Assembly (NCBI RefSeq): GCF_007752935.1
Contig: NZ_CP036319.1
Span: 5,808,501 to 5,872,500 of the forward strand
Source of the DNA: Crateriforma conspicua
Lineage (GTDB): Bacteria; Planctomycetota; Planctomycetia; Pirellulales; Pirellulaceae
Length of the DNA stretch: 64,000 nt
Reading direction: 5' to 3'
Part shown: positions 1 through 8,587 of the stretch, piece by piece
How positions within the stretch are numbered: the stretch's first letter is position 1
How the letters are laid out: every line of letters starts with the position of its first letter
The notes under the pieces: model-generated
Told to the model about the DNA's origin: nothing
What the model saw: only the letters and a program-made list of their open reading frames with translations
Databases searched by the model: none
Program-made: the position numbers and the translations under genes

Positions 1-1776
1 AACGGCACGATCGTTGGACCATGCAAACCGACAGCCCAAATACAGGGTCGATGGGCTGACCGTTTTTACGGCGTCCCGACAGACATCAAAGTACTGTTCT
101 GCGATCCGCGAATAGAAAGCCTTCAGGTCGGCTTCGGCGTGCGTCTCTGACGGCTTGTCGGTTCGCCGCATCCAATCTTGCCAAGACGAATAGTCACTTT
201 GCCATGCGGCGTTCAGTTTTTCGACGCTTTGATATTTGGCGATCAAGTCGTCACGAAAGGCTTCTTTGGCCGGTTGGTCCGCCGGCGACATCACCGTCGC
301 GATCGCCAAGGACGTTTCATCGCCCCAAGCCAATTCGTTATCAACGAAAACGCCGATGCACCATTCCGAACGGATGTCGTTCTGTTTGGATTGAACATGC
401 TTCAGCGTTTGCTGTGCAAACTGCGGATCAAAAGGATCGGGAAACTTCCCCCAATACCCATCGCTACCCTGGATCCTTGCTTCACCGGATGTCACGGTCA
501 CCACGTAAGGCGTTTGCTTCTGGCGATAGATATCGGCATCGGACCAATTGGCGATCGTGTTGATCCCCCAACTGCGCAAACGTTGATGGGTGATCGCCGC
601 GAACGTCTCCTTCCAACCCGATCCGTATTTACGGTGCAAATTCGCAGCGGTGAAGTTGAAGGTTCGATAGCGGCCTTTGCCCTGATAGTACCCGTGGGGT
701 GCCCAACTGGCCGACGAATAGAACGATGCAAGCGGTGACTCTGGTTCGGGAAGGTCCGCAAAGTAGAACTCGCGATCAGTAATCGGGGTGGTGGCGTTAC
801 CGCTGTGAACACAATCGATCCCGTTGGACCAAAACAGCTTTCCCAATGGGTCGACCAACCACCAGCGATTTTGGAATTTTTCGACACGAAAATTTCCAGT
901 CGCCTTCAACTGTGGCCCGGTCGCGAAGCCGCCAAAACGATTCCAGTTTTCCGGACCGGGGTGTTGTCGCAATTCAATCTGTTCGGATCGTCGACGCTCC
1001 AATAAATCCGATGCGGATCGCAGTTTGCCCGGCCAGTCACGGTGCACGTATTGACCCAATGCATCGATCATGGGGAACGGCTTCTTGTTCGGATCCCACC
1101 ATTGATCTTCGTGATAGCGACCGACCAGACGCCATTTTCCGATTCGAACACGGGTCGGCTGATCGGGATGATTCATGAAAAGAATCAGTTTTCGAATTTG
1201 ATCGACATGATTCCCCGCCTTGTCGGCGATCATCGCGGGAGCGGCCCGCATGCCAAACAGTTTGCCTTGCAGATGTTCTGGGGTTTGCCGCTTCAGCGGA
1301 AAGACAAGCGTCCCTGCGGCTCCTGAAGCCAGATCCAATGAATGGGTAACGCTGACGATGCTGTCATCCGGTCCGCTGTCGATGCGCAACTGGACCGATG
1401 CCGGATGTTCACTCTCGTTGACCAGATCCAGTTGAACTTGTTGAAAGCCCGACCAATCACAGGCTCCATCGACGTGTCCCCACAATTGATCGGCTTCGAT
1501 GGTGATGCCGGGCCATGGTGCACCGACCTCGAATCCTGCCGCGACCATTTGATCGACCACATCGTTGGCGTCCAGAACGAAGGCCTTGGCGTCGAACTTC
1601 ACGACGTCGGCATGTCTCAGATCGAGCACCACTTGATCCCCATCCGGATCCTCCGCCGAAAGTGCCAGCGATCCGTTGAACGCAATGGCGACCAGCACCA
1701 AGACGAAGAGACTCCGTAAAAAACGTGGGCGATCTTGATGACGAAAAATACGACGGACGTGGTGGCTGTAACGCAT
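1..1776 (-). CDS. GH50-like beta-agarase family glycoside hydrolase (3' end outside window)
   Basis: The minus-strand frame is open from the left edge to an ATG at 1776, giving 592 visible codons with the C-terminus missing. Residues about 15-40 form a signal peptide (LFVLVLVAIAF core, then SLALSAED). Residues 45-210 look like a beta-sandwich carbohydrate-binding-like region. The catalytic barrel follows, with segments GKLFWSNGIDC, HQRLRSWGINT and VDNELAWG. The last has D479-N480-E481 and matches the GH50 pattern in which the Glu of the DNE motif is the acid/base. The inferred role is extracellular cleavage of agarose-like galactans. The substrate cannot be fixed from sequence, and a related clan GH-A enzyme is possible. 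Upstream is a long gap before a divergent sigma factor gene. Confidence 0.75.
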   Translation of the reverse strand, partial: MRYSHHVRRIFRHQDRPRFLRSLFVLVLVAIAFNGSLALSAEDPDGDQVVLDLRHADVVKFDAKAFVLDANDVVDQMVAAGFEVGAPWPGITIEADQLWGHVDGACDWSGFQQVQLDLVNESEHPASVQLRIDSGPDDSIVSVTHSLDLASGAAGTLVFPLKRQTPEHLQGKLFGMRAAPAMIADKAGNHVDQIRKLILFMNHPDQPTRVRIGKWRLVGRYHEDQWWDPNKKPFPMIDALGQYVHRDWPGKLRSASDLLERRRSEQIELRQHPGPENWNRFGGFATGPQLKATGNFRVEKFQNRWWLVDPLGKLFWSNGIDCVHSGNATTPITDREFYFADLPEPESPLASFYSSASWAPHGYYQGKGRYRTFNFTAANLHRKYGSGWKETFAAITHQRLRSWGINTIANWSDADIYRQKQTPYVVTVTSGEARIQGSDGYWGKFPDPFDPQFAQQTLKHVQSKQNDIRSEWCIGVFVDNELAWGDETSLAIATVMSPADQPAKEAFRDDLIAKYQSVEKLNAAWQSDYSSWQDWMRRTDKPSETHAEADLKAFYSRIAEQYFDVCRDAVKTVSPSTLYLGCRFAWSNDRAV

Positions 1777-2529
1777 CGCAGTCTGGCGGGTTTGCTGGAG
1801 GTGGGCTGGGTGGTCGCAGGCGCGGCATCACCAATCGGCGATTCGGTGGATGGCGGATGCTCAGGGGAAGGGTTGGCGGAACAAATGCTGATCTGTTCGA
1901 ACGATCTTCGCGGCCGATGTCCGTGACTGGAGGTATCGGATCGGCCCGGTCGCCGATTCTTTTCGCTTGGGGAAATTCGGATTGCTGGGGAAGTTTGACG
2001 TTTTTCGATCGAACACGAATTTGCCGAGATCACCGTTCTGTATACCGTCGGCCGCCCGCCGGGCGGTCTTCGGCACCTGTGACCAATGGCTGGTGCGACA
2101 ATTCGAACGTCGCCCTGCCTGGGTGAATCCCCGGAATGTGTCCCCAATCGAAGTGGTGGGGCCGTGATGGCACACCGCTTGCCTCTCTCGGGTGTGCCGC
2201 CCGCGACGTCTGTCAATTCGTCAGTGTGCGTCAAATCTGCTTTGACTTTGTCGGGGACCAAGCCAACAATAGCGGTGACTCCGCCACCCTTGCAGATTGA
2301 CCAACTGCGCGATGGCAGCCATTGCCACCGCTGATCGGCTCGTCTTACGCCCCGTTTGGAGTACAGGCAGCCGGGGTACGAATCGACTTGGTGTGTGGCG
2401 GCGGTCGGGTCCGTTTGGGCGTGGTTGGCGGCGTGCGGAATGCAACGCCCTGATCCGCGTTTGACATTAGCGTCCGGACACCGAAGATATCCGAACCGTT
2501 TTCCCTGCCGAAGTGTCAAGAACCCCACC
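1777..2529. other. Intergenic gap between divergent genes
   Basis: About 750 nt separate the agarase-like gene (minus) from the ECF sigma gene (plus). Open frames here, including a long minus-strand one spanning 1617-2552, read as low-complexity Arg/Pro/Ser shadows without domains. A short GC-rich hairpin lies at 2052-2066 (CCGCCC, 3-nt loop, GGGCGG). A TTGACA hexamer at 2461-2466 could be a -35 element for the sigma gene, but the matching -10 is poor. Nothing else is recognisable. Confidence 0.5.
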
Positions 2530-3171
2530 ATGACCGACGAATCCGCCCACAATTTGGCCGATGACCGAGTCTCCGATGAGGCTCTGATCGCACGTTACCG
2601 CCAGACCGGTGATCGCACGCTGTTTGAAACGCTGATCCGCCGCTACGAGCGGGAGATCTACAGCTACCTGCGTCGCTACATCGGGAATGCTGAAATGGCC
2701 GAGGACGCGTTCCAGGGCACTTTCTTGCAGGTACACCTGAAATGCGAACAGTTCGACTCGTCCCGTCGCTTTCGGCCTTGGTTGTACGCCATCGCGACGA
2801 ACCAGGCGATCGACGTCCAGCGGCGAAACAAGCGACATCGGATGGTCAGCTTGGACCGCCCCATCGGTGATGATGATGACAGCCGACCGGGAACTTGGTC
2901 GGAAAAACTAGTCGGCGGACTGACGGATCCGCTGGCCGCGGCATCGCGTGAAGAGAATGGCCGTTGGGTTCACGAAGCGGTGCAGTCGCTCGGGACGCCG
3001 ATGCAACAGGTCATTCAACTGGTGTACTACCAGGGGCTGAAATACCGTGAAGCGGCCGAAATTCTGGGCATTCCTGTCGGCACCGTGAAAAGCCGAATTC
3101 ACGCCGCGGTCAACCGCCTGGGCTTGATCTGGAACGAGTCGCACGAACAGTCGCTGGAAGCAGCGGAATAG
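2530..3171 (+). CDS. ECF-family RNA polymerase sigma factor
   Basis: A 213-aa sigma factor of the extracytoplasmic-function type. Region 2 occupies roughly residues 30-95 (RRYEREIYSYLRRYIG, AEDAFQGTFLQV, FRPWLYAIATN). Region 4 is about residues 150-200, with the helix-turn-helix YREAAEILGIPVGTVKSRI. The start is the ATG at 2530; an in-frame extension to 2356 is Trp/Cys-rich and unlike any sigma N-terminus. The next gene, 261 nt downstream on the same strand, carries an anti-sigma-like N-terminus, so the pair probably forms a sigma/anti-sigma switch. The signal and target genes cannot be read from sequence. Confidence 0.93.
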   Translation: MTDESAHNLADDRVSDEALIARYRQTGDRTLFETLIRRYEREIYSYLRRYIGNAEMAEDAFQGTFLQVHLKCEQFDSSRRFRPWLYAIATNQAIDVQRRNKRHRMVSLDRPIGDDDDSRPGTWSEKLVGGLTDPLAAASREENGRWVHEAVQSLGTPMQQVIQLVYYQGLKYREAAEILGIPVGTVKSRIHAAVNRLGLIWNESHEQSLEAAE

Positions 3172-3432
3172 CCAAGTCGGGGCGTCCCGGTCATGGCGTC
3201 GTCCGGCGGTACAGCCAACGGCGAACGCCCGGTGCCCCAAGGATTCCGAATCCAGGATTCCCAACGGTACGGAATCGGCAGGAATTCGCTGCTGAATGAA
3301 CTATGCCACTGGGCGGCGCGTAGTGGTTCATTGGGATGAGGATATGAGTCCTCGATTGCCGGTTTTCTCAAGGCGTTTTCGATGATAGGTGCTTGAGGAC
3401 GGCGAGTTCTCGGATCCCAGCGGCTGACTGTT

Positions 3433-4617
3433 ATGAGCGAAGACCTTCTTGGATATCTGCTTGGTGCCCTTGACCCCGATGAAATGGATCGGGTCGAGCG
3501 GATGCTACGGTCCGACCCAGAAATGCGGGACGAATTGCGACGGATCGAAGCGTCGCTGCGTCCGCTGGAAGACGGATTCGACGCCGTCGAACCTCCGCCG
3601 ATTGACTTGGTCGCCCGAACTTTGGAAGGCCTGCCACCGATGGGCACGGCTGATCAGCAAGCGGAATCAACCGATTCGCCGCTCGCCGCAAGGCTGTTTG
3701 CCGATGCGGCAACCCCGGGCCTGGGCGACGAAGTGGGAAGCCCCAACAAAGCCGGAACGGTTCGTCTAAGCCCCACTGAAGACCGAATCGCCAGCGGCGG
3801 TTGGCGGTGGCAAGATTGGTTCGCGGCATCCATGTCGGCGGCGGTCGTGCTTGCACTGTTGCTGCCGGCGGTCGCCAACGGTCGATTCGAAGCCCGCAAG
3901 GTTGCCTGTCAGAATCAACTGCGATCGTTGGGCATGGCGATCACGCAATTCGTATCGCGACAGGAACAAAATCGCTTGCCCGCCGTTCACGAAACCGGCC
4001 CGGAAGCACATGCGGGTGTCTTTGCGGTCCGATTGAACGAAGCCGGTCTGTTGGATGACGGTTCGGTGCGTTGGTGTCCATCGTTCGATCTACCGATGCT
4101 GAAGCCGGATCTGGACATCACAGACGCATCGTCACAGGTCGTGCAGGGTGTTGGTATTTCACCCGAGGCGTCAACCATCCCCGTCGCATCAATGGCGTCT
4201 TTTCTGCAAGACATCCCCAGCTTGGACGATTTGCACGCTGCATCAGTCGATCGGTTGCGTCGCTTGCAGCAGATCACCGGCGGGAACTACGCCTACATCT
4301 TGGGGGTCCGTGATGGCGGCCATCTGCGTCCACCGCGTTACGAGCATCGTGCCGGGTTTGCCATCATGTCCGACGCTCCGCTGGCCGGGCGTTGGGGCAA
4401 TGGCGGGCCGACGGAATTGTGGGGACACGGTGGTCGCGGGCTGAACGTGTTGTATGAAGACGGCCACGTCCGGTTTGTGACCGTGGGATCGTTCGAAACC
4501 GTGGTCGATGACCCTTGGGTGAATCACCGCGGGCACGTCGAAGCGGGCATTACGCCCGATGATTCCGTGCTGGGCCCCAGTTGGCGTGGTCCTTTTTTGG
4601 ATACGCATCAGCGTTAG
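3433..4617 (+). CDS. Anti-sigma-like membrane protein with DUF1559/pseudopilin-type C-terminal part
   Basis: A 394-aa protein. Residues 1-48 (MSEDLLGYLLGALDPDE, RVERMLRSDPEMRDEL) resemble the helical sigma-binding domain of membrane anti-sigma factors but lack zinc-binding Cys/His. After a linker there is one membrane helix at about residues 128-152 (AAVVLALLLPAVANG), followed by FEARKVACQNQLRSLG. That stretch closely mirrors the LLPAV...ARR..C.NNL.Q segment of DUF1559 pseudopilins. The C-terminal periplasmic part ends in HGGRGLNVLYEDGHVRFV, the H-X9-DG motif of the same family. The inferred role is to anchor and inhibit the upstream sigma factor and relay an envelope signal. The hybrid architecture is what I see; partner specificity is inference. 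Confidence 0.75.
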   Translation: MSEDLLGYLLGALDPDEMDRVERMLRSDPEMRDELRRIEASLRPLEDGFDAVEPPPIDLVARTLEGLPPMGTADQQAESTDSPLAARLFADAATPGLGDEVGSPNKAGTVRLSPTEDRIASGGWRWQDWFAASMSAAVVLALLLPAVANGRFEARKVACQNQLRSLGMAITQFVSRQEQNRLPAVHETGPEAHAGVFAVRLNEAGLLDDGSVRWCPSFDLPMLKPDLDITDASSQVVQGVGISPEASTIPVASMASFLQDIPSLDDLHAASVDRLRRLQQITGGNYAYILGVRDGGHLRPPRYEHRAGFAIMSDAPLAGRWGNGGPTELWGHGGRGLNVLYEDGHVRFVTVGSFETVVDDPWVNHRGHVEAGITPDDSVLGPSWRGPFLDTHQR

Positions 4618-4859
4618 CCTGGTGGCATTTTCGGTGACGGTTTCCGACAATGGTGCTGGTTCGCCCCGGCAGTTTGCCCATGGCGATGCCGAACTTGTTC
4701 GGTAACCAAAGTGTCGCCCCCGGACCGCCTTATCGGATCGAAGGTCGTCCCACCCGTTTGCCATCCATTCGGCCTGTCTCCCTTGAGGCTGCCCCATCAA
4801 TATCGCCGATTTCACGATGATGGGTTTCGCCTGTTCAACACGCCAGGAGCCCGCGTGCC

Positions 4860-5384
4860 ATGACGACCGATTCCTCCGGCCAGCCTCCCACGCCAGGCCC
4901 CGCCCCCACCACGCCTCTTTTTGTTTGTGGGTGGCGTGAATGGGCCAGTCTTCCGCAGCTGAACGTTCCACGAATCAAGGTCAAGATCGACACGGGAGCA
5001 CGCAGCAGTGCGCTCCACGCGTTTGATTTGGAAACGTTTCGCGAACAAGGCAAGGAGTTCGTCCGGTTTGCGATTCACCCGCATCAACATCGGGATTCCC
5101 AACCGATCGTTGCCACCGCACCCATCTTGGAACACCGAATGATTCGCAGTAGCAATGGCGAAGCCAGCGAGCGAATCGTGATCCGTACGGCGCTGAGGCT
5201 GATGGGCGAAGAGTTTCCGGTCGACCTAACACTTGCCAATCGTGACGCGATGGGTTTCCGCATGCTGGTCGGACGCGAAGCCTTACGTGGCAGATTTCTG
5301 GTGGATTCAAACCAATCGTTTTTAGGCGGGCGATTGCGCCGTAGCACCGCCAAGGGCCCGTCCACGCGACGCCCATCCAGCTAG
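4860..5384 (+). CDS. Retropepsin-like ATP-dependent zinc protease family protein, RimK-associated
   Basis: A 174-aa protein of the Zn_protease (PF05618) family: compact retropepsin-like folds usually found beside ATP-grasp ligases. Visible motifs are the Asp signature KIDTGARSSAL with D44, the WREWASLP start of the fold, a strand LMGEEFPVDLTLANR, and the closing LVGREAL. The start is the ATG at 4860, and the N-terminal 17 residues are a Pro/Thr-rich tail. The rimK-like gene begins 124 nt downstream on the same strand, the standard association for this family. The inferred role is processing or removal of the glutamate tails added by RimK, or peptide cleavage; the biochemical activity of the family is poorly settled. 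Confidence 0.85.
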   Translation: MTTDSSGQPPTPGPAPTTPLFVCGWREWASLPQLNVPRIKVKIDTGARSSALHAFDLETFREQGKEFVRFAIHPHQHRDSQPIVATAPILEHRMIRSSNGEASERIVIRTALRLMGEEFPVDLTLANRDAMGFRMLVGREALRGRFLVDSNQSFLGGRLRRSTAKGPSTRRPSS

Positions 5385-5508
5385 GTCCGTTCTTGCGGCT
5401 CCGCACCACCTTCGTTCCGGCTCCACCAGCCGACACCAAGGACATCAAAACTGCTCTGTTCTATCGCCGTCCTTTGGCAATCACACGACGCCCACCCTTC
5501 GGATACTG

Positions 5509-6729
5509 ATGAAACTGGCCATCCTGTCATGCAGTCCCAACTGTTACAGCACCCGGCGACTCTTGGAAGCATCCCAGCAACGGGGTTACAAGACACGCGT
5601 CTTGAACACGTTGAAATTCGCGATCGATCTGCAACAGGGTGATCCCGACCTGTACTATCGCAGCAAACCGCTCAGCGACTATGACGCCGTGTTGCCGCGA
5701 ATCGGCGCTTCGATCACTTACTTTGGAACCGCGGTGGTTCGCCAGTTCGAACAGATGGACGTGTTCACCGCCAATACGTCCACCGGGATCGTCAATTCAC
5801 GCGACAAGCTGCGCAGCCTTCAAATCCTTAGCCGACATCAAATCGGCATTCCGCAAACGACCTTCGTTCGCGATCGAAAGGACATCCTGCCGGCAATTGA
5901 TCGGGTCGGCGGCGCACCGGTGATCATCAAGTTGCTGGAAGGCACCCAAGGCGTCGGCGTGATCCTGGCCGAATCCGTCAAAGTCGCCGAGGCGATCATC
6001 GAAACCTTGCAGAGCACCCAACAGAACGTTTTGGTGCAACAATTCATCGGTGAAAGCCGTGGTCGCGATATCCGTGCATTCGTGATCGGCGACCGCGTGG
6101 TGGCCGCGATGCGACGCAAAGCCCAAGGCAACGAGTTTCGCAGCAACGTGCATCGCGGCGGCACGACGGAAATGGTCGAACTGCCTGCCGACTATGCCGA
6201 AACCGCCGTGCGATGTGCCCAAATCATGGGGCTGCGTGTCGCCGGCGTTGACATGCTTGAAGGTGCCGATGGTCCTCAGGTGATGGAAGTGAATTCGTCC
6301 CCCGGATTGGAGGGCATCGAAACTTGTACTCAGCTGGACATTGCCGGTGCCATCATCGAATACATGGCGGCCCAAGTTGACTTTCCCGAACTGGATCTGC
6401 GGCAACGTCTGACGGTCAGCCGTGGATACGGGGTCACGGAAATCCTCATACGCGAAGGCAGTGAATTGGTCGGAAAGTCCATCGACAGTTCCGGCTTGCC
6501 CGAGTTGGACATCAACGTGCTAACGCTTTATCGGGGAACCACCGTGATTCCCAATCCACGATTGAAGCGGACGTTGGAGCCCAATGATCGCTTGCTGTGC
6601 TTCGGCAAGATGGAAGCGATGCGGGGAATGGTGCCTGAAAAGACCCGCCGTCGTCGTCGCCCCAAGATTCAAAAATTACCCGAATCCTCGGTGCCACCGA
6701 CGCAGGAAAGCGAACCGGACGACACCTGA
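5509..6729 (+). CDS. rimK: RimK-family alpha-L-glutamate ligase with C-terminal TrkA-C (RCK_C) domain
   Basis: A 406-aa protein. Residues 1-290 match RimK: an N-terminal pre-ATP-grasp domain (MKLAILSCSPNCYSTRRL), then the ATP-grasp fold with KLLEGTQGVGVILAE, GESRGRDIRAFVIGDRVVAAM, and the metal-binding VMEVNSSPGLEGIE. RimK proteins add glutamate residues to ribosomal protein S6 or related substrates using ATP. E. coli RimK ends near residue 300. Here a further domain, about residues 300-375 (VTEILIREGSELVGKSI, NPRLKRTLEPNDRLLCFGK), has the pattern of the TrkA-C/RCK_C regulatory module. A basic, Pro-rich tail ends the protein. It likely forms an operon with the zinc protease gene upstream. Confidence 0.9.
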   Translation: MKLAILSCSPNCYSTRRLLEASQQRGYKTRVLNTLKFAIDLQQGDPDLYYRSKPLSDYDAVLPRIGASITYFGTAVVRQFEQMDVFTANTSTGIVNSRDKLRSLQILSRHQIGIPQTTFVRDRKDILPAIDRVGGAPVIIKLLEGTQGVGVILAESVKVAEAIIETLQSTQQNVLVQQFIGESRGRDIRAFVIGDRVVAAMRRKAQGNEFRSNVHRGGTTEMVELPADYAETAVRCAQIMGLRVAGVDMLEGADGPQVMEVNSSPGLEGIETCTQLDIAGAIIEYMAAQVDFPELDLRQRLTVSRGYGVTEILIREGSELVGKSIDSSGLPELDINVLTLYRGTTVIPNPRLKRTLEPNDRLLCFGKMEAMRGMVPEKTRRRRRPKIQKLPESSVPPTQESEPDDT

Positions 6730-7075
6730 TCCGGAAACTCGCTCGCGTACACCGCTCCGGTGCAAACCATCGTCATCCGGCCGCACCCAATTCCCACTCG
6801 GTGCCCTGTGGTTCGTTCAGTGCCTCGATGGGGCGAATCGTAACGCCACGCCATCGTCTGCGGGTGTGGCCGGTCGTTGTTTAAAGCACGCACCGCGAAA
6901 TGGGAAACTACGGCGACAAGCATTCAACGCGAACCGCTTCATTGGCGTATCGTCGATCCAGCGTCCTGACCAACCGCGAACCTAAATCGGTCCGATCGCC
7001 TCTGTTGGCTAAAATCCGGATCCCCATTCCGTGAATCGGGACCACCAACTTGTCGCACTCCTGCCCGGACCAGCC
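6730..7075. other. Intergenic gap
   Basis: About 346 nt between rimK and the RtcB gene. I find no convincing coding frame, hairpin with a U-run, or promoter pair. The reading frame of rtcB is open back to a GTG at 7031, so the first 45 nt upstream of 7076 could be coding if that start is used. Confidence 0.4.
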
Positions 7076-8560
7076 ATGACAACCACCATGATTCCCACCG
7101 GCGAGGCAACCGCAATCTTGCCGGCCGGCGACCATCATTCACCGGTCAAGGTGTTCGGTACCGAAGCGATCCGCAACACGTTCGACGACCTATGCCTACA
7201 GCAGGCGATCAACTCCCGCTGCGCCCCGGGCGTAACCGAACTGGTGCTTAATCCAGACGCACACTGTGGGTACGGTGCACCCATCGGATGCGTGCTGGCG
7301 TCGCCCACCCACGTCTATCCCGGGCCCGTCGGTTTCGACATCAAGTGTTCGATGAGCCTGTTGCAAACTGACCTGCCCGCGGATGCAGTTCAAGACAAAT
7401 CAACTCGCCGGGCATTGATCGATGCCGTGTGTCGCCGCATTCCCACCGGCATGGGCAAAGGTTCGCGTGACGTTCCCAAAGCCCGACGAATCGACGAAAA
7501 GATCGGCAGTGCGGCAATGACCGAGGGCGCATCGCCCGACGTGTTGTCGCGACTGGGGATTCCGATCGACTGGCCCGACCGATGCGAAGACGCTTACCAC
7601 CGCGGACACGATGGAACAATCGATGCGTTAAAGTCGCGTTTGTACGAACTTCGACAACAACGCGGATTCAAAAAGTTCCGCGACAAAGTCCAGCAACTTG
7701 GTTCCTATGGCGGCGGAAACCATTTCGGTGAATGCGAGGTCGTCCAGATTGCGGACGATGAAGATGCCAAAGCGACCGCCAAGGTCTTTGGGTTGATCGA
7801 TGGCCACGTGGCGTTCCTATCGCACTGCGGGTCCCGCGGGATCGGACATCGCTTGGCTTCGCATCAGTTCCAGGTCTTGGAACAAAAATTTGACCAGTGG
7901 GGCATTCCGTATCCGGGCAGCGATAAACAACTGGTTTACGCCCCGCTGGGCAGCGTCGAAGCCGATCGTTACCTGGATGACATGGCACTGGGTGCCAATT
8001 TCGCAACCGTCAATCACTTGTTGATCAACGCGTTGGTCTTGGAAGCGTTTCAAGAGATCATTCCCGGCACGCGTGGTCACTTGGTGTACTTCATCAGTCA
8101 CAACATCGCGCGGCAAGAAACGGTCAACCAACAGGCATGTTGGGTCCACCGAAAAGGTGCCACCCGGGCGTTTCCCGGCGGCCACCCCGCGTTGGCGCGG
8201 ACACCTTTCGCCCAAACAGGTCACCCCATTCTTTTGCCAGGCAATCCGCAGGCCGGATCCAGCGTGATGGTCGCCGCAACCGGTGCGAAAGACAGCTGCT
8301 ACAGCGTCAATCACGGCGCAGGCCGCGTGCTGGGACGACGACGCGCGATTCGCGAGCTGAACCAAGAATCGATTGACCAGTCATTCAATGACGCCGACAT
8401 CTTGACCAATTGCCGTCGTTATCCGCGTGATGAGGCGCCAGCGGTCTACAAAGATTTCAACGAAGTGTTGCGTAGCGTTTCCAAAGCGGGCTTGGCCACG
8501 GAGGTGGCTCGCTTGCGTGCCAAGTTTGTCATCAAAGACGCCGCAGACGCCGATGATTGA
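7076..8560 (+). CDS. RtcB-family RNA ligase, divergent variant
   Basis: A 494-aa RtcB-family protein. RtcB joins 2',3'-cyclic phosphate or 3'-phosphate RNA ends to 5'-OH ends using GTP and Mn2+, through a guanylated histidine. Visible are LNPDAHCGYGAPIG, VGFDIKCSM (C91), GSYGGGNHFGECEVV, SHCGSRGIGH, and SVNHGAGR with the guanylate-accepting H413. The usual DxGCGM motif is changed to DIKCSM, so the metal-binding Cys is kept but its neighbours differ, and the usual SR after HGAGR is GR here. The ATG at 7076 was chosen; a GTG at 7031 is in frame. The next gene starts 27 nt downstream, so RtcB probably shares a transcript with the Rad50/Mre11-like genes. No archease gene is nearby. Confidence 0.88.
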   Translation: MTTTMIPTGEATAILPAGDHHSPVKVFGTEAIRNTFDDLCLQQAINSRCAPGVTELVLNPDAHCGYGAPIGCVLASPTHVYPGPVGFDIKCSMSLLQTDLPADAVQDKSTRRALIDAVCRRIPTGMGKGSRDVPKARRIDEKIGSAAMTEGASPDVLSRLGIPIDWPDRCEDAYHRGHDGTIDALKSRLYELRQQRGFKKFRDKVQQLGSYGGGNHFGECEVVQIADDEDAKATAKVFGLIDGHVAFLSHCGSRGIGHRLASHQFQVLEQKFDQWGIPYPGSDKQLVYAPLGSVEADRYLDDMALGANFATVNHLLINALVLEAFQEIIPGTRGHLVYFISHNIARQETVNQQACWVHRKGATRAFPGGHPALARTPFAQTGHPILLPGNPQAGSSVMVAATGAKDSCYSVNHGAGRVLGRRRAIRELNQESIDQSFNDADILTNCRRYPRDEAPAVYKDFNEVLRSVSKAGLATEVARLRAKFVIKDAADADD

Positions 8561-8587
8561 TCCCGAACGATCGGGTAAAACCAAAGG

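Noticed and set aside
2356-2529. N-terminal extension of the first ECF sigma factor
   Set aside because: The extra 58 residues are Trp/Cys/Pro-rich and unlike any sigma N-terminus; the ATG at 2530 begins at the normal distance from region 2.
1617-2552. 311-codon minus-strand frame between the agarase-like and sigma genes
   Set aside because: Runs antisense to the sigma start and out of frame over the agarase-like gene; composition is Arg/Pro/Ser-rich without domains. The agarase frame has clear catalytic motifs and a signal peptide.
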